A stretch of 64,000 nucleotides of DNA from the NCBI RefSeq assembly GCF_043678055.1, contig NZ_JBHEQA010000004.1, forward strand, positions 310,001-374,000, in the 5' to 3' direction. Shown here piece after piece: positions 46,677 through 55,514 of the stretch. Under the pieces are notes generated by a model. It made no database searches and had not been told where the DNA came from. It was given only the letters and a program-made list of their open reading frames with translations. The position numbers were made by a program, and so were the translations under genes. Within the stretch, counting starts at the first letter, position 1; the number at the start of each line of letters is the position of its first letter. Source of the stretch: Spongiimicrobium salis (GTDB lineage: Bacteria > Bacteroidota > Bacteroidia > Flavobacteriales > Flavobacteriaceae).

Positions 46677-47945
46677 ATGGAAACCTACGCCAAAGTTTTG
46701 TTGATTGCCATTCCTTTTTTTATTGGATTGGTATTGCTTGAAATTCTATATGGACATTTCATAAAAAAACAATTCCATAGGCCATTGGATACTATTTCTA
46801 GCCTAAGTTCAGGGTTGACCAATATTATCAAAGATTCCCTTGGATTGGCACTTATTATTATTTCCTATCCTTTTTTATTGGAACATTTGAGTATTTTTCA
46901 GATAGAATCCACACTTATCGTTTATATCGTGGGATTTATCTGTATTGACTTTGCCGGATATTGGAATCACCGATTAAGTCATAAAGTCAATTTTTTTTGG
47001 AACCAACATCTCATTCATCACAGCAGTGAAGAATTTAACCTTGCCTGTGCGCTACGCCAATCCATTTCAAATATTTTGGCCTATTTTCCCCTATTGCTCC
47101 TTCCCGCAGCCATTCTAGGCGTGCCCGCTGAAGTCGTCAATATTATAGCCCCCATTCACTTATTTGCCCAATTTTGGTACCATACCCGATACATTGGTCA
47201 TTTAGGCTGGTTGGAATATCTTATAGTAACTCCTTCACAGCACCGGGTACATCACGCCATAAACCCCGAATACATTGACAAAAACCTGGGACAGATTTTT
47301 AGTATATGGGATCGCATGTTCCACACCTTTCAAAAAGAATTAAAAGAAGCTCCTCCCGTTTATGGCATTCTTAAACCTGCTGCCACATGGAACCCCATAC
47401 GTATTAACTTTCAACATATTTGGCGACTCATACAAGATGCCTGGAGAACAAAAACCTTAAAGAACAAATTGATCATTTGGTGTATGCCCACAGGTTGGCG
47501 TCCTGCAGATGTAAAGGAAAAATACCCTCTAAAAGGCATTGAAGATGTCTATAATTTTACCAAATACAGAACAGAAGTTTCCAACGCTTTTATATGGTAT
47601 GCCATGTATCAACTTTTAAGTTGTACTGGACTCTTACTTTTTATGTTTTTCAATTTTGCAAATCTTCAGTACAACCAACTTTTACTATATGGTTTTTTCC
47701 TTTTCATTAGTGTATATGGATATTCTTCTTTGATGGATCGGGAAAAATCTGCAAAGTGGATCGAGTTTGCTAGGAGCGCATTTGGATTGGCGTCCCTATC
47801 TTTTACAGGAGATTGGTTTGGGATTCAGCAGCATTGGCCCTCGGCTATTTTCATTATAATAGTATATTTTTTGAGTACCATTCTAGGTACGATCTACTTT
47901 ACTTATTTGGAAAAAACCAAGGTACAAACAGCATCATTCCGCTAA
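46677..47945 (+). CDS. Sterol desaturase/fatty acid hydroxylase family membrane enzyme
   Basis: A 422-residue protein with eight or so hydrophobic segments and the di-iron histidine boxes of the family: HRLSH (about residues 98-102), NQHLIHHSS (about 108-116) and QHRVHHA (about 197-203). This is the group that includes alkylglycerol monooxygenase-like enzymes. A lipid hydroxylation or desaturation reaction in the inner membrane is likely; the substrate cannot be assigned. The gene stands alone, 62 bases after the terminator at 46582. Confidence 0.85.
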   Translation: METYAKVLLIAIPFFIGLVLLEILYGHFIKKQFHRPLDTISSLSSGLTNIIKDSLGLALIIISYPFLLEHLSIFQIESTLIVYIVGFICIDFAGYWNHRLSHKVNFFWNQHLIHHSSEEFNLACALRQSISNILAYFPLLLLPAAILGVPAEVVNIIAPIHLFAQFWYHTRYIGHLGWLEYLIVTPSQHRVHHAINPEYIDKNLGQIFSIWDRMFHTFQKELKEAPPVYGILKPAATWNPIRINFQHIWRLIQDAWRTKTLKNKLIIWCMPTGWRPADVKEKYPLKGIEDVYNFTKYRTEVSNAFIWYAMYQLLSCTGLLLFMFFNFANLQYNQLLLYGFFLFISVYGYSSLMDREKSAKWIEFARSAFGLASLSFTGDWFGIQQHWPSAIFIIIVYFLSTILGTIYFTYLEKTKVQTASFR

Positions 47946-48094
47946 TCAAAGAAAAGGAAAGTTCCTGCCTTGTTCAAGTTGCTTGTATACAAAAGGGGAT
48001 GGTTCGATGCTTTTTTAATCTTCAATTTCCCCAATTAAAATTCGTGTCATTTTTGATTTTGGGATTCTTCGTTTCGCACAAAATACAAGCTTCC

Positions 48095-48766
48095 TTATAA
48101 CATTTCCGAATCATAGATATCACAGAGCGCATAGGCTGTGATAAACACACAATTAATTGGGTTATTTTTTTCTACTTTTCCCAATGTAGCAACATGCGTA
48201 CTATATTTTCTATCGATTTCTAATTCGCTCAGGTAGTAAGTGTTGTTGTTGACGACAACAGTTAATTTTGTAGTGTCAATAGTTTTCAAAGGAATACTCA
48301 AACCTCTTCCGTCTGCTTTTACAATAGCCTCTTTTCGCGTCCAAAACCTATAGAACTTTTCTATACTATTTATTTCTTTTTTTTCCTGAGGAGACCATAC
48401 ACTGTCAAAATCTGTAAAAACAACAGGTTTCATTTCTTCAATATCAATGCCAATAGTTTTATAATGACAATGACTTATTGCACAGACGATATATTCTCCA
48501 GAATGGGAAATATTAAAACTCAAGGAATCATCTTCAAAATAGGGCTTCCCTTGTTTGGATTTTCTCATTGTCATTAGAGAATCATCCTTTCCCAATTGAC
48601 GCAATCCATATTTCAATAGTAATTTCCCGTACAGATAAGCATGTGAATCCTGCCAACGGTGATATCTCCTTGCCCTACGTTGCATCATTATAGGAAGCAG
48701 TGAAATTGCCCTGGTATACTCGTAATTCGAGAGTTTTTTGCAAAATGTGTAATAGACAGAGGTCAT
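48095..48766 (-). CDS. 4'-phosphopantetheinyl transferase, Sfp type
   Basis: About 223 residues from ATG 48766 (a TTG at 48784 would add six). Sfp signatures are GIDIEEMKP (about residues 121-129) and WTRKEAIVKADGRGLSIPL (about 156-174), the Mg2+ and CoA-binding motifs. It attaches phosphopantetheine to carrier domains such as the T domains (Ser1010 and Ser2520) of the NRPS at 55515. It is downstream of the decayed adenylation gene and the UpxY gene on the same strand, which suggests one transcription unit. Confidence 0.9.
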   Translation of the reverse strand: MTSVYYTFCKKLSNYEYTRAISLLPIMMQRRARRYHRWQDSHAYLYGKLLLKYGLRQLGKDDSLMTMRKSKQGKPYFEDDSLSFNISHSGEYIVCAISHCHYKTIGIDIEEMKPVVFTDFDSVWSPQEKKEINSIEKFYRFWTRKEAIVKADGRGLSIPLKTIDTTKLTVVVNNNTYYLSELEIDRKYSTHVATLGKVEKNNPINCVFITAYALCDIYDSEML

Positions 48767-48879
48767 AAAAGTAGATTTGAACAAAAACTTTATCTTATTG
48801 TATAATTTCCACTATCTTTTCTATTCATTAAAAGACTATAAGGAATATCATAAGCGTTCTATGTATAAATTTAATGTTC

Positions 48880-50133
48880 TCAATATTTCATTTTTCCCAA
48901 ATATTCCAATTCTCCAGTGAAGAGGAAACGCACCAAATCTCCTGTACGGTACATTTTTCCCTGTCCAAAGAATAAATCGTCGACAAAGTGTTTTTTATCT
49001 AATTGCGGATTGTTTAAATATCCATATGTCACTCCATCCCCTCCAACACATAACTCTCCCGCACACCCATAGGGAAGGACTTCTAGTTTTTTATTAACAA
49101 CATAGCATCTAACCAGAGGTAATGGCTTTCCTATATTATTCAATGAATATCGTACTGCAGTATCCCAAGTTAGTTTTTTTAAGGTTGTAAATACTGTTGT
49201 TTCTGTATTCCCATATATTTTAAAGAGATGAACTTGAGGGTGTTTTTTACTCCATTCCCGTATTTTAGATGCGCAGCTTATTTTCCCCCTTAAAATCACA
49301 TATCGCAATGAAGGAACTTCTATGCCCGAATCTACAAAATCGCAAAATTGCGAAGATGTTTGACCAAAAATTGTGACGTGATGGTCATTCATTGACCTTA
49401 CGTATGAAGTACTATTTTGAGTTTCCTCCTCATTAACGAGGACCAAATTTCCTCCATTTAAAAGACATCCAAAAATTTCCCAAATGGAAAAATCCGTACT
49501 ATATGAATGATACAATAACCAAGAATCTTTTGAAGAAAGTTCAAAATTTTTATTGCACGATTTTAGCAGCGAGAGTACATTATTATCCTGTACCATGACC
49601 CCTATATATTTCTCCTTAAACTTGGACGTATACATAATATTGACAATGCTGATATTTCCTGTAGTTGTTATAGGGGTCGCTTTTTTGGCGTGCCTAAAAG
49701 TCGTTATATATTGATTTAAGAACTTCTCATCAATTATTAGTTTGCAAAAAGTATCTTTAAGAATAAATTCTTTCTTTTCCAACGGACAGTTCGGGTCAAT
49801 TGGCACATAACTGGCTTCACATTTTAAAACGGCTATTATGATCGCTATCAACGTTTCTGATTTTGGCAACATGACCGCAACAAAGTCACTTTCTTCTATT
49901 TCAAATTGATCAATTAAAACATTGGCCATTTGATTGGATAAAATATCCAATTCGGAATAATCCATATTTCCATTCGACCAACTTATTGCAATTTTACCTC
50001 CATCATTTTCAACTTGCCTTCTAAAACAACTAATAATGGATTCATTTACATGACTCAAAACGTATATCTTCTTTTTTATCGCTTCCGATATTGGTAATCT
50101 AAATTTTTGATAAATTTTATGCTTATTCGAATA
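48880..50133 (-). pseudogene. NRPS adenylation-domain remnant
   Basis: An open frame of about 418 codons that codes for part of an NRPS adenylation domain. It lacks any ATG start (only a TTG at 50058), and its open frame upstream contains linker-like sequence. The core motif A3 is destroyed: TSKFKEKYIG stands where the other modules have TSGTTGNPKG. The A5 and A7 regions (IYGNTETTV, MYRTGDLVR) survive, but the frame stops inside the A8 motif (GKMKY then stop), so A8-A10 and the carrier domain are missing. No frameshift is apparent in the retained part. The closest match in the window is module 2 of the intact NRPS (DFSIWE and DFSVWE share the binding-pocket start). Loss of activity is inferred. 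A standalone pseudoenzyme is the alternative. Confidence 0.75.
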
Positions 50134-50277
50134 TTAAAAAGGAATATAGGTATTCGGTCGTCATTGAAACAGATGCATAAGTTTCCTAAGAAACATACTC
50201 CTAAAGAGAAAATTTCATTACTACTGTTTTCTTCATATATAACTATACTTTATTCAATATGTCATTCATTTTTATTC

Positions 50278-50805
50278 CTAGCCTGCATTGGGGAGTTCAG
50301 AAAAATAAAAAGACGGGATATTGGCTACAATATTCTGCTTTAAAGAATTCACACAAACTTGAATTGTACATTTATCCCGAATCTGTAAAACTTCGCATTC
50401 CAGCCCCATTAAGGGGCCAAATTTTATCTTACTGATTTGTCCAATTTTAGGTTGATAGGGAGCTTGTTTCACGTTCGTAATATCTTTGTTTCCTACTAAC
50501 AATTTCATATGCGTTATTTCATTTTCCCGAACAATGGCATATTCATCTGAAAAACGAATATAGGCTGATGCACCATTGATATTAAGTGCTCTATAAAAAT
50601 CCATTGGAGAGTTAATTTTAACGAATACATACGAACTAAAAAGTGGAATCTCTATTTTCTTCTTCCTATCGCTCCATTTTCTAACTGTACTAATAAGCGG
50701 TAAAAATGCTTCTAATTTATTTTCCAATAATAAGCTGTATACTTTCTTTTCATGACGAGATCTCACGTATAGCACATGCCAACCTATTCTATTTCTTTGT
50801 TTCAT
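50278..50805 (-). CDS. UpxY/NusG-like transcription antiterminator
   Basis: A 175-residue protein with an NGN domain (WHVLYVRSRHEKKVYSLLLE near residues 9-28; FLPLISTVRKWSDRKKKIEIPLFSSYVFVKI) and a C-terminal KOW-like domain (GQISKIKFGPLMGLECEVLQIRD). Bacteroidota use such NusG paralogues to read through large capsule or metabolite operons in which they are the first gene. Here it heads a short leftward run (adenylation remnant, then Sfp transferase), with a 960-base gene-free stretch upstream. Its operon target may therefore be the remnant of a formerly longer biosynthetic unit. Confidence 0.88.
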   Translation of the reverse strand: MKQRNRIGWHVLYVRSRHEKKVYSLLLENKLEAFLPLISTVRKWSDRKKKIEIPLFSSYVFVKINSPMDFYRALNINGASAYIRFSDEYAIVRENEITHMKLLVGNKDITNVKQAPYQPKIGQISKIKFGPLMGLECEVLQIRDKCTIQVCVNSLKQNIVANIPSFYFSELPNAG

Positions 50806-51767
50806 AATTAATTTTCTTTAAGTAACACAAACAGTTAAATTTCAATAGACTGCCACCAGCAATATTTTACCCAAAATATGGGTGTATTTTCTTGTGCTGA
50901 TATTGCATTGAATTTTATGCAGTCACGGTACGGTAAAAATCCTCGAGATTCAGAATGAAATGTTGCAAAACCTTTTTTTGCAGTAAAGGTTTCTAGGTTT
51001 AAAATTATCGTGAAATTTGAGGACCTTTATAGCCACAACCTGTAGGTTATTGCCATAAACAAACTTAAAGTATGAGGTATCCTCATCGCAAGTTTATTGA
51101 GGCTGTATTCAGGAATTCCGACTGCTTTTCACGGAATTCAATTCTACTTTAAAGTATTAAGTCGCCCCCTAATTAAATTACTGATTGTGTTCATAAAACA
51201 TAGGGCAATAGAAGCAGATCATAAGAACAAAAAAAAGGAAGAATATGAATCGGATAAATTGTTTTTACTTTGCCAACCAAAAGTTTAAATTTAGAAATTT
51301 AAGCTTAGGCAATGCCATCCATAATCCAAAGTCATGAAGTAATAATGTTGCCTAGAAGTGGTAGTTTCAGAAGACATGCCCAAAAAAAAAATAGCATGCA
51401 TACACCATACATTAAGTAGTTTCTTCAAAAAATAATTCTTTGTACCATTTACTTCAAGTTCGACTTTTCGAACGAACATTTTACGAACAAAAATAATTTG
51501 TGGGTAACCCGTAAGTGCTATCAGTTGTGCAAGATAGAAAGTTATGTAGGGATATTCATCTACTTAAAATATACTCCAAATACATGCGCATGACGGATTT
51601 CGGCATCTTGCTTTTCAACCAGATATAATCCCTTAAAAACTATGGCCGAAACTCATTTTACATACCATTTAGGGTAGAAGTCTGTACTCGCATTATGGAG
51701 CGATCGTAAACAGGAAAGGTGCTCCGAAAATAAAGAAGTAGAGTTGTTGCTAGAGTTTAGGAAATAA
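50806..51767. other. Gene-poor stretch upstream of the antiterminator gene
   Basis: About 960 bases without a recognisable gene. Short, stop-interrupted frames occur on both strands (for example near 51097-51288 on + and 51291-51479 on -), none of which shows a known family, so they look like decayed sequence. The only ordered feature seen is the pair of tandem GGAATTC-containing repeats at 51101-51139. It probably carries the promoter and long leader of the leftward antiterminator unit. Confidence 0.55.
51101..51139. repeat. Tandem 21-bp-period direct repeat, site 1
   Basis: Two similar half-sites are found 21 bp apart: one ending in ATTCAGGAATTC (51101-51118) and one ending in TTCACGGAATTC (51120-51139). 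The GGAATTC words are exactly 21 bp apart. The first contains TTCAGGAATT, also in site 2 (51991-52031). AraC- and LytTR-type regulators bind direct repeats at two helical turns, so this may be a regulatory site about 300 bases upstream of the antiterminator gene. Confidence 0.45.
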
Positions 51768-51911
51768 TCAACCTTCGGTCGTAAAAGTCGTTGTATACTC
51801 TTCTTTCGTTCTATCCGTATCCTTTCCTCCCTGAATCTGATTTAGGTTTTTAAGCTTTGTAATGCGAAGTTTACCCAAATTTAGATTTTTTTCTTTTTTC
51901 TTTGATTTCAT
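51768..51911 (-). CDS. 47-residue GG-leader peptide, RiPP-precursor-like
   Basis: A small gene too short for routine calling. It encodes 47 residues: a basic N-terminus (MKSKKKEKN), the segment LNLGKLRITKLKNLNQIQGG (residues 10-29), and an 18-residue tail KDTDRTKEEYTTTFTTEG. Bacteroidota RiPP leaders of the GG type have the same Leu-x-Leu/Ile-spaced layout ending in GG. The tail has seven Thr and three Glu but no Cys or Ser, so it is not a lanthipeptide in the usual sense. No maturation enzyme is seen nearby. A TATATTTG box is 32 bases upstream and direct repeats lie further up. It could instead be a chance frame; the leader pattern argues against this. Confidence 0.55.
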   Translation of the reverse strand: MKSKKKEKNLNLGKLRITKLKNLNQIQGGKDTDRTKEEYTTTFTTEG

Positions 51912-51942
51912 TTCAAATATATGTTTAGTGAAGGTTTTTCAT

Positions 51943-51950
51943 CAAATATA
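51943..51950 (-). promoter_or_regulatory. Putative -7 box for the GG-leader peptide gene
   Basis: On the minus strand TATATTTG matches TAnnTTTG exactly, 31 bases before the ATG at 51911. A second copy (51914-51921) lies too close to the start to be useful. Direct-repeat site 2 begins about 41 bases further upstream, a normal position for an activator. Confidence 0.4.
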
Positions 51951-51990
51951 AAATGAATACTTCTTAATTTACTCTAAATTAATGAAATAT

Positions 51991-52031
51991 GGTCTTTTTT
52001 CAGGAATTTACCGGTCTACTTTCAGGAATTC
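51991..52031. repeat. Tandem 22-bp-period direct repeat, site 2
   Basis: Two copies of GGTCTnnTTTCAGGAATT lie at 51991-52008 and 52013-52030, 22 bp apart. They match on the word TTTCAGGAATT also found in site 1 at 51101. They sit upstream of the GG-leader peptide gene on the minus strand, and the AraC-type regulator gene ends about 280 bases away. Two-turn spacing of direct repeats is a hallmark of AraC- or LytTR-family binding. The rest of 51912-52308 shows no gene. Confidence 0.5.
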
Positions 52032-52308
52032 AGACCACATAAAAAAAGATTTAACCATATAATAATGTAATCTTTTTCTTTATGTGTATACTTCCTGAGA
52101 TATTCTCCATAATCCACAAAGTACAACGAAAAAACTGTGACACTTCTAGGAACAAGTCTAAACATAGATAGCGTTTCCAACTTTAAACAATTTAATTTTT
52201 AAAGTAACCTTCTACAGTTTACCTAATGATCCAGCAACGTATCAATACTATAATTTTGAGAAAAACAAAGGCAATTTTGAACGAACCACTATTGGAAAAT
52301 GTTAAGAA

Positions 52309-54066
52309 TCACGACCTATTTTCATCGACTACCACTTTCTCTAGTTCTTTAAGAAAAAATGAAGGATAGATACCAGTACTTTTGAAAAAGGATTTAGAAA
52401 AAGCTTCAGCAGTATTAAATCCTACTTCCATCGCTATTGCCTTAATGGTGTAGCGTCTGAATACTTCATCTGTTTTTAATTTCTCGATAACAAAATCAAT
52501 TCGCAAATCATTGATATAATTGCTAAAGCTTTTTTCTTTATAGATATTGATTACTTTGGAAAGGTACTTAGAATTTGTTTTAAACTCCTTTGCAAGGATA
52601 CTTACCGTAATATTTGATGCAATAAAACTTTGATTTTCCTCAAACAACCTTAGATTCTTAAGAATATCATTGATAATAATCTTAGATATTCCAATACCGC
52701 CCTGATTCTCCATCTGTCGGTTCACCATAGATGTGCTTTTTCCTGTGTCCTCTTGTTTCGTTTTTCTTGCTTTGTTTGTTTTCTCTAAAAGTTCTGTAAA
52801 CCTTTGTTTATAAATTCTCTTTTTTCGAACATTCTGAAATAAGAATAATAATAGAAGACCAGACAATACCGCCAACACAATGACGATAACCGCGGTACTT
52901 CTTTTTTCTTTTTCAAGAGAATCTATAACTGCTTGTTTTTCTAAAATCAGATTGGGCGTGTAGTATTTTTTATCGATTTGTTCATAAAGATATTTAAAGT
53001 CCTCATCCAAAATACTATCCAAGGCAAGCAAGCGGTCAATATAGAAAAGCTGATTTTCAACATCTTCCTTTTCTTTATAATATCCAATCATTGTTTCGTA
53101 CATAGATTGCATTGTAGGCTCAAAAAACTTGTTGGCAAAGGCTGTAGAATCTACTACTTCAAAATATCTTAGAGCATCTTCTATTTGACCTTGTTCAAAA
53201 TAGTTTTTCCCTAGGGTGAGGTCCGTGATGATCCATCTACTAGTATCGAATCCCTGCTTGAGAATTATATCCTTTAATTTTAAAAGACTATCTATACTGG
53301 AGCGATATTCCTTTTTAAGGAAATGTGTTGTACCCGAGTTTAAAAGAATATGCGGATATAATACGCTATCCTTTGTTTTCAAGGATAATGCTATAGCTTT
53401 TTTATTCGTGAGGGAAGCACGGTCGTAATCTTCATTATAATTGTATGAATTTCCCAATGCGAAAAGCGATTTAATATAAAACTCCTGATAATCCAATGTA
53501 TTATTTGCATTTTTTTCTTTGTAGTACGTCGTTATGGATTGCAGAAGATTGAGTGCTTCTTGATGATTTCCCAAATTTCCTTGTAAGACCGCAATGTAGT
53601 ACTTGGTCTCATATTGTTGGTCAATATTTTTATTCAAATTAGCATAGCGATTTGCCTTTACAAGCTCATCCATTGATAATTGATATCTCCCCCTAGCTCC
53701 ATATAGCTTAGCCTTGAACAAGTAGGCTCTTGCTGGGTAATTAAAATTTTCTGTATTCCGTGTTAACGCAATAATACTATCTGCGTACCTAATGGCATCT
53801 TTCTCTTGGACTAGGGTGGCCAATTCATAATACGCATCATATATCTCGTCCGTTCTTTCTGAAATTTTGGCTATTCGTAATTTTTCCTCAGCTAAAACCC
53901 TACTCCTAATGGAATCATTGATCCGTAAATTATCTTGTTGAGCATATGGTATATAATTGCCTGGTATATCCTGTACCGAACTATCTAATTTTGCAATACA
54001 AGTACTGTTTCTCCCATGGAGAAAAAAAAACCAAAAGAGCTGAAATAAAAAAATACTTTTCTTCAT
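52309..54066 (-). CDS. TPR-AraC hybrid transcriptional regulator, membrane-anchored
   Basis: About 585 residues from ATG 54066, which begins the signal-like MKKSIFLFQLFWFFFLHG; the longer frame to 54114 adds 16 residues. Periplasmic TPR-like helical repeats span about 80-370; a transmembrane helix (VIVIVLAVLSGLLLLFLFQ, about 388-406) follows; a C-terminal AraC HTH domain (about 475-575) includes ISILAKEFKTNSKYLSKVIN-like NITVSILAKEFKTNSKYLSK and IKAIAMEVGFNTAEAFSKSF. Such hybrid proteins are common in Flavobacteriaceae. It lies between the peptide gene and the NRPS operon and is a candidate regulator of one or both, possibly via the direct repeats at 51991 and 51101. Confidence 0.88.
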   Translation of the reverse strand: MKKSIFLFQLFWFFFLHGRNSTCIAKLDSSVQDIPGNYIPYAQQDNLRINDSIRSRVLAEEKLRIAKISERTDEIYDAYYELATLVQEKDAIRYADSIIALTRNTENFNYPARAYLFKAKLYGARGRYQLSMDELVKANRYANLNKNIDQQYETKYYIAVLQGNLGNHQEALNLLQSITTYYKEKNANNTLDYQEFYIKSLFALGNSYNYNEDYDRASLTNKKAIALSLKTKDSVLYPHILLNSGTTHFLKKEYRSSIDSLLKLKDIILKQGFDTSRWIITDLTLGKNYFEQGQIEDALRYFEVVDSTAFANKFFEPTMQSMYETMIGYYKEKEDVENQLFYIDRLLALDSILDEDFKYLYEQIDKKYYTPNLILEKQAVIDSLEKEKRSTAVIVIVLAVLSGLLLLFLFQNVRKKRIYKQRFTELLEKTNKARKTKQEDTGKSTSMVNRQMENQGGIGISKIIINDILKNLRLFEENQSFIASNITVSILAKEFKTNSKYLSKVINIYKEKSFSNYINDLRIDFVIEKLKTDEVFRRYTIKAIAMEVGFNTAEAFSKSFFKSTGIYPSFFLKELEKVVVDENRS

Positions 54067-54537
54067 ATATTCAGCATGATGTTTTCGATTTGGGTGGCAA
54101 CATAAAAAAGACATTCCATAGAATTCTAAGGCAGATGTTTTTCTTAATTTCTTCTAATATAAGGATATTTTTCTAGTATGGATAAATTATATCCTTTCTA
54201 ATCTTAGCGAAAATCTGTCATTTTTAATATAATATTTCATCTTCTAATTTCCATAATTACGCTACTATATTGACATCCAAGGATTATTAATTTTAATAAT
54301 AATATTTCGTTTTTGAATTTCCATTGTTTCCTCTTTCTATAATTTTGTTCGGTTGTTTTCCTAAAAACCTTCTTTGAACAAGATTAAAATCCATTATACT
54401 TCTTCAATTTTTGTGTACTATATTTACATGTTCATTAATCTAAAAAATGTTATCCGTTCTTTTAAAAAAATATTCTAAATGATGTCTTGTTGTAGTATGT
54501 TGAATTTAACAAGAGTATTTCAATCCGTCTAAAATTA
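54067..54537. other. AT-rich gene-free stretch upstream of the AraC-type regulator
   Basis: About 470 bases of AT-rich sequence with poly-T and poly-A runs and no coding frame I can support. It should hold the promoter of the leftward AraC-type gene; no TAnnTTTG box on that strand was found. Confidence 0.5.
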
Positions 54538-54645
54538 TCACTTCCTTTCCAAGTGCTTGTTCCATATTCTTTTATGACATTTAAGATTATAGGCAACGGC
54601 TACTAGACAGCGGCATAGAATTGCTGTATCTATATCAGTTATTTT
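54538..54645 (-). pseudogene. Transposase C-terminal remnant
   Basis: A 35-codon stop-bounded frame whose product reads AVAYNLKCHKRIWNKHLERK at its end. The AVAYNLK-type word is typical of C-termini of IS1182/IS5-like transposases. The rest of the element is missing and no terminal repeats were found. A relic of past insertion beside the NRPS unit; identification rests on one short motif. Confidence 0.4.
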
Positions 54646-54652
54646 TTAAATT

Positions 54653-54690
54653 AAAAAAAGCCTTCCCATTTCTGGAAAGGCTTTTTTTTT
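54653..54690. terminator. Bidirectional terminator downstream of the NRPS unit
   Basis: A hairpin with arms GCCTTCC and GGAAAGGC (54660-54666 and 54674-54681, one bulged A) carries a 7-base A run on the left and a 9-base T run on the right. For the leftward DUF5672 gene (ending at 54765) it would end transcription with a U tract; it could also work rightward. Confidence 0.8.
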
Positions 54691-54764
54691 GAGAACAATA
54701 CTCTTTATTAAAAAATACTCTTAATGACATTATTTTCTTTAGAAGTTATAGCAACACATTTTCT

Positions 54765-55445
54765 TTAAACCACGTTTCTTTCTTTAAATAATGCATCGGG
54801 AAATGTTTCATAAAACAATTCATAGTATTTTGAAAATCTTGACTTATCTAGATATTCATTGATGTTCCAATTGGATAAATCTGCCTGATGAAATCCAAAC
54901 TGCCCCTCCCATCGTTCCTTTTCAAGACTGAATTTATCGGCTATTTCACGAGACGCAAATTTAATCCCTTGTTTTCGTAGATATGCACCATAGGTTCTGC
55001 AAATAATATAATCTTCAGGATGAAACTCAAAGATACATGGGTCATGAGCGAGCATTTTTAACAGCTTTTTACTTCGTAGGCTAAAACCTCCATTCCCAAT
55101 GTCATACGCGTCTTGATACCAAGGCCAACATGCTCCTATATAATCAAATTCAAGAAAAGAATCACTCCAATTATCAGGGTTTAAAACAAATCCATCATGT
55201 TGAAAAATCAGGACATAATCCGTGTCAACGTATTTAAAGAGTTCTTTAATCATGAATTTACTGTATTTTTCAATACTGTCAATTTTTGGAATTTTAATAA
55301 TATCATAATTTGGATATGTTAAATTACTCAACAATTTGACTGCTCCAAACTCTATTTTTTTGGTGCTAATTTCAGCCGCTACGACAAGCCTTTCTATATC
55401 TATACAATCAATACCCAAAAGAGTTACATTATTAAGTTTTTTCAT
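54765..55445 (-). CDS. DUF5672-type glycosyltransferase-like protein
   Basis: A 226-residue cytoplasmic protein with the DUF5672 pattern: an N-terminal start of the TLLGIDCIDIERLVVAAEIS type, the acidic YVLIFQHDGFVLNP segment (about residues 76-89) with a donor-binding-type D, DYIGACWPW, and GNGGFSLRSKKLL (about 117-129). DUF5672 is regarded as a glycosyltransferase-like family. It begins 69 bases after the NRPS gene on the same strand and is followed by a terminator, so it likely modifies the peptide or a carrier; that is inference. Alternatively it could act on an unrelated surface glycan. Confidence 0.75.
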   Translation of the reverse strand: MKKLNNVTLLGIDCIDIERLVVAAEISTKKIEFGAVKLLSNLTYPNYDIIKIPKIDSIEKYSKFMIKELFKYVDTDYVLIFQHDGFVLNPDNWSDSFLEFDYIGACWPWYQDAYDIGNGGFSLRSKKLLKMLAHDPCIFEFHPEDYIICRTYGAYLRKQGIKFASREIADKFSLEKERWEGQFGFHQADLSNWNINEYLDKSRFSKYYELFYETFPDALFKERNVV

Positions 55446-55514
55446 AATTCATATGCTTTAATGTCAAAATTATTTTACGCTAAACCTTCTTTTCATGTAT
55501 GTAGTTTTATCCTT

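Noticed and set aside
51097..51479. Short open frames on both strands as extra genes
   Set aside because: Products match no family, contain no leader or domain pattern, and overlap each other's flanks; they look like chance frames in a decayed region.
51600..51767. Minus-strand fragments reading VEKQDAEIRHAHV and HNASTDFYPKWYV as remnants of a real gene
   Set aside because: The pieces sit in different frames with stops between and match nothing I can name; possible decay but not supportable.
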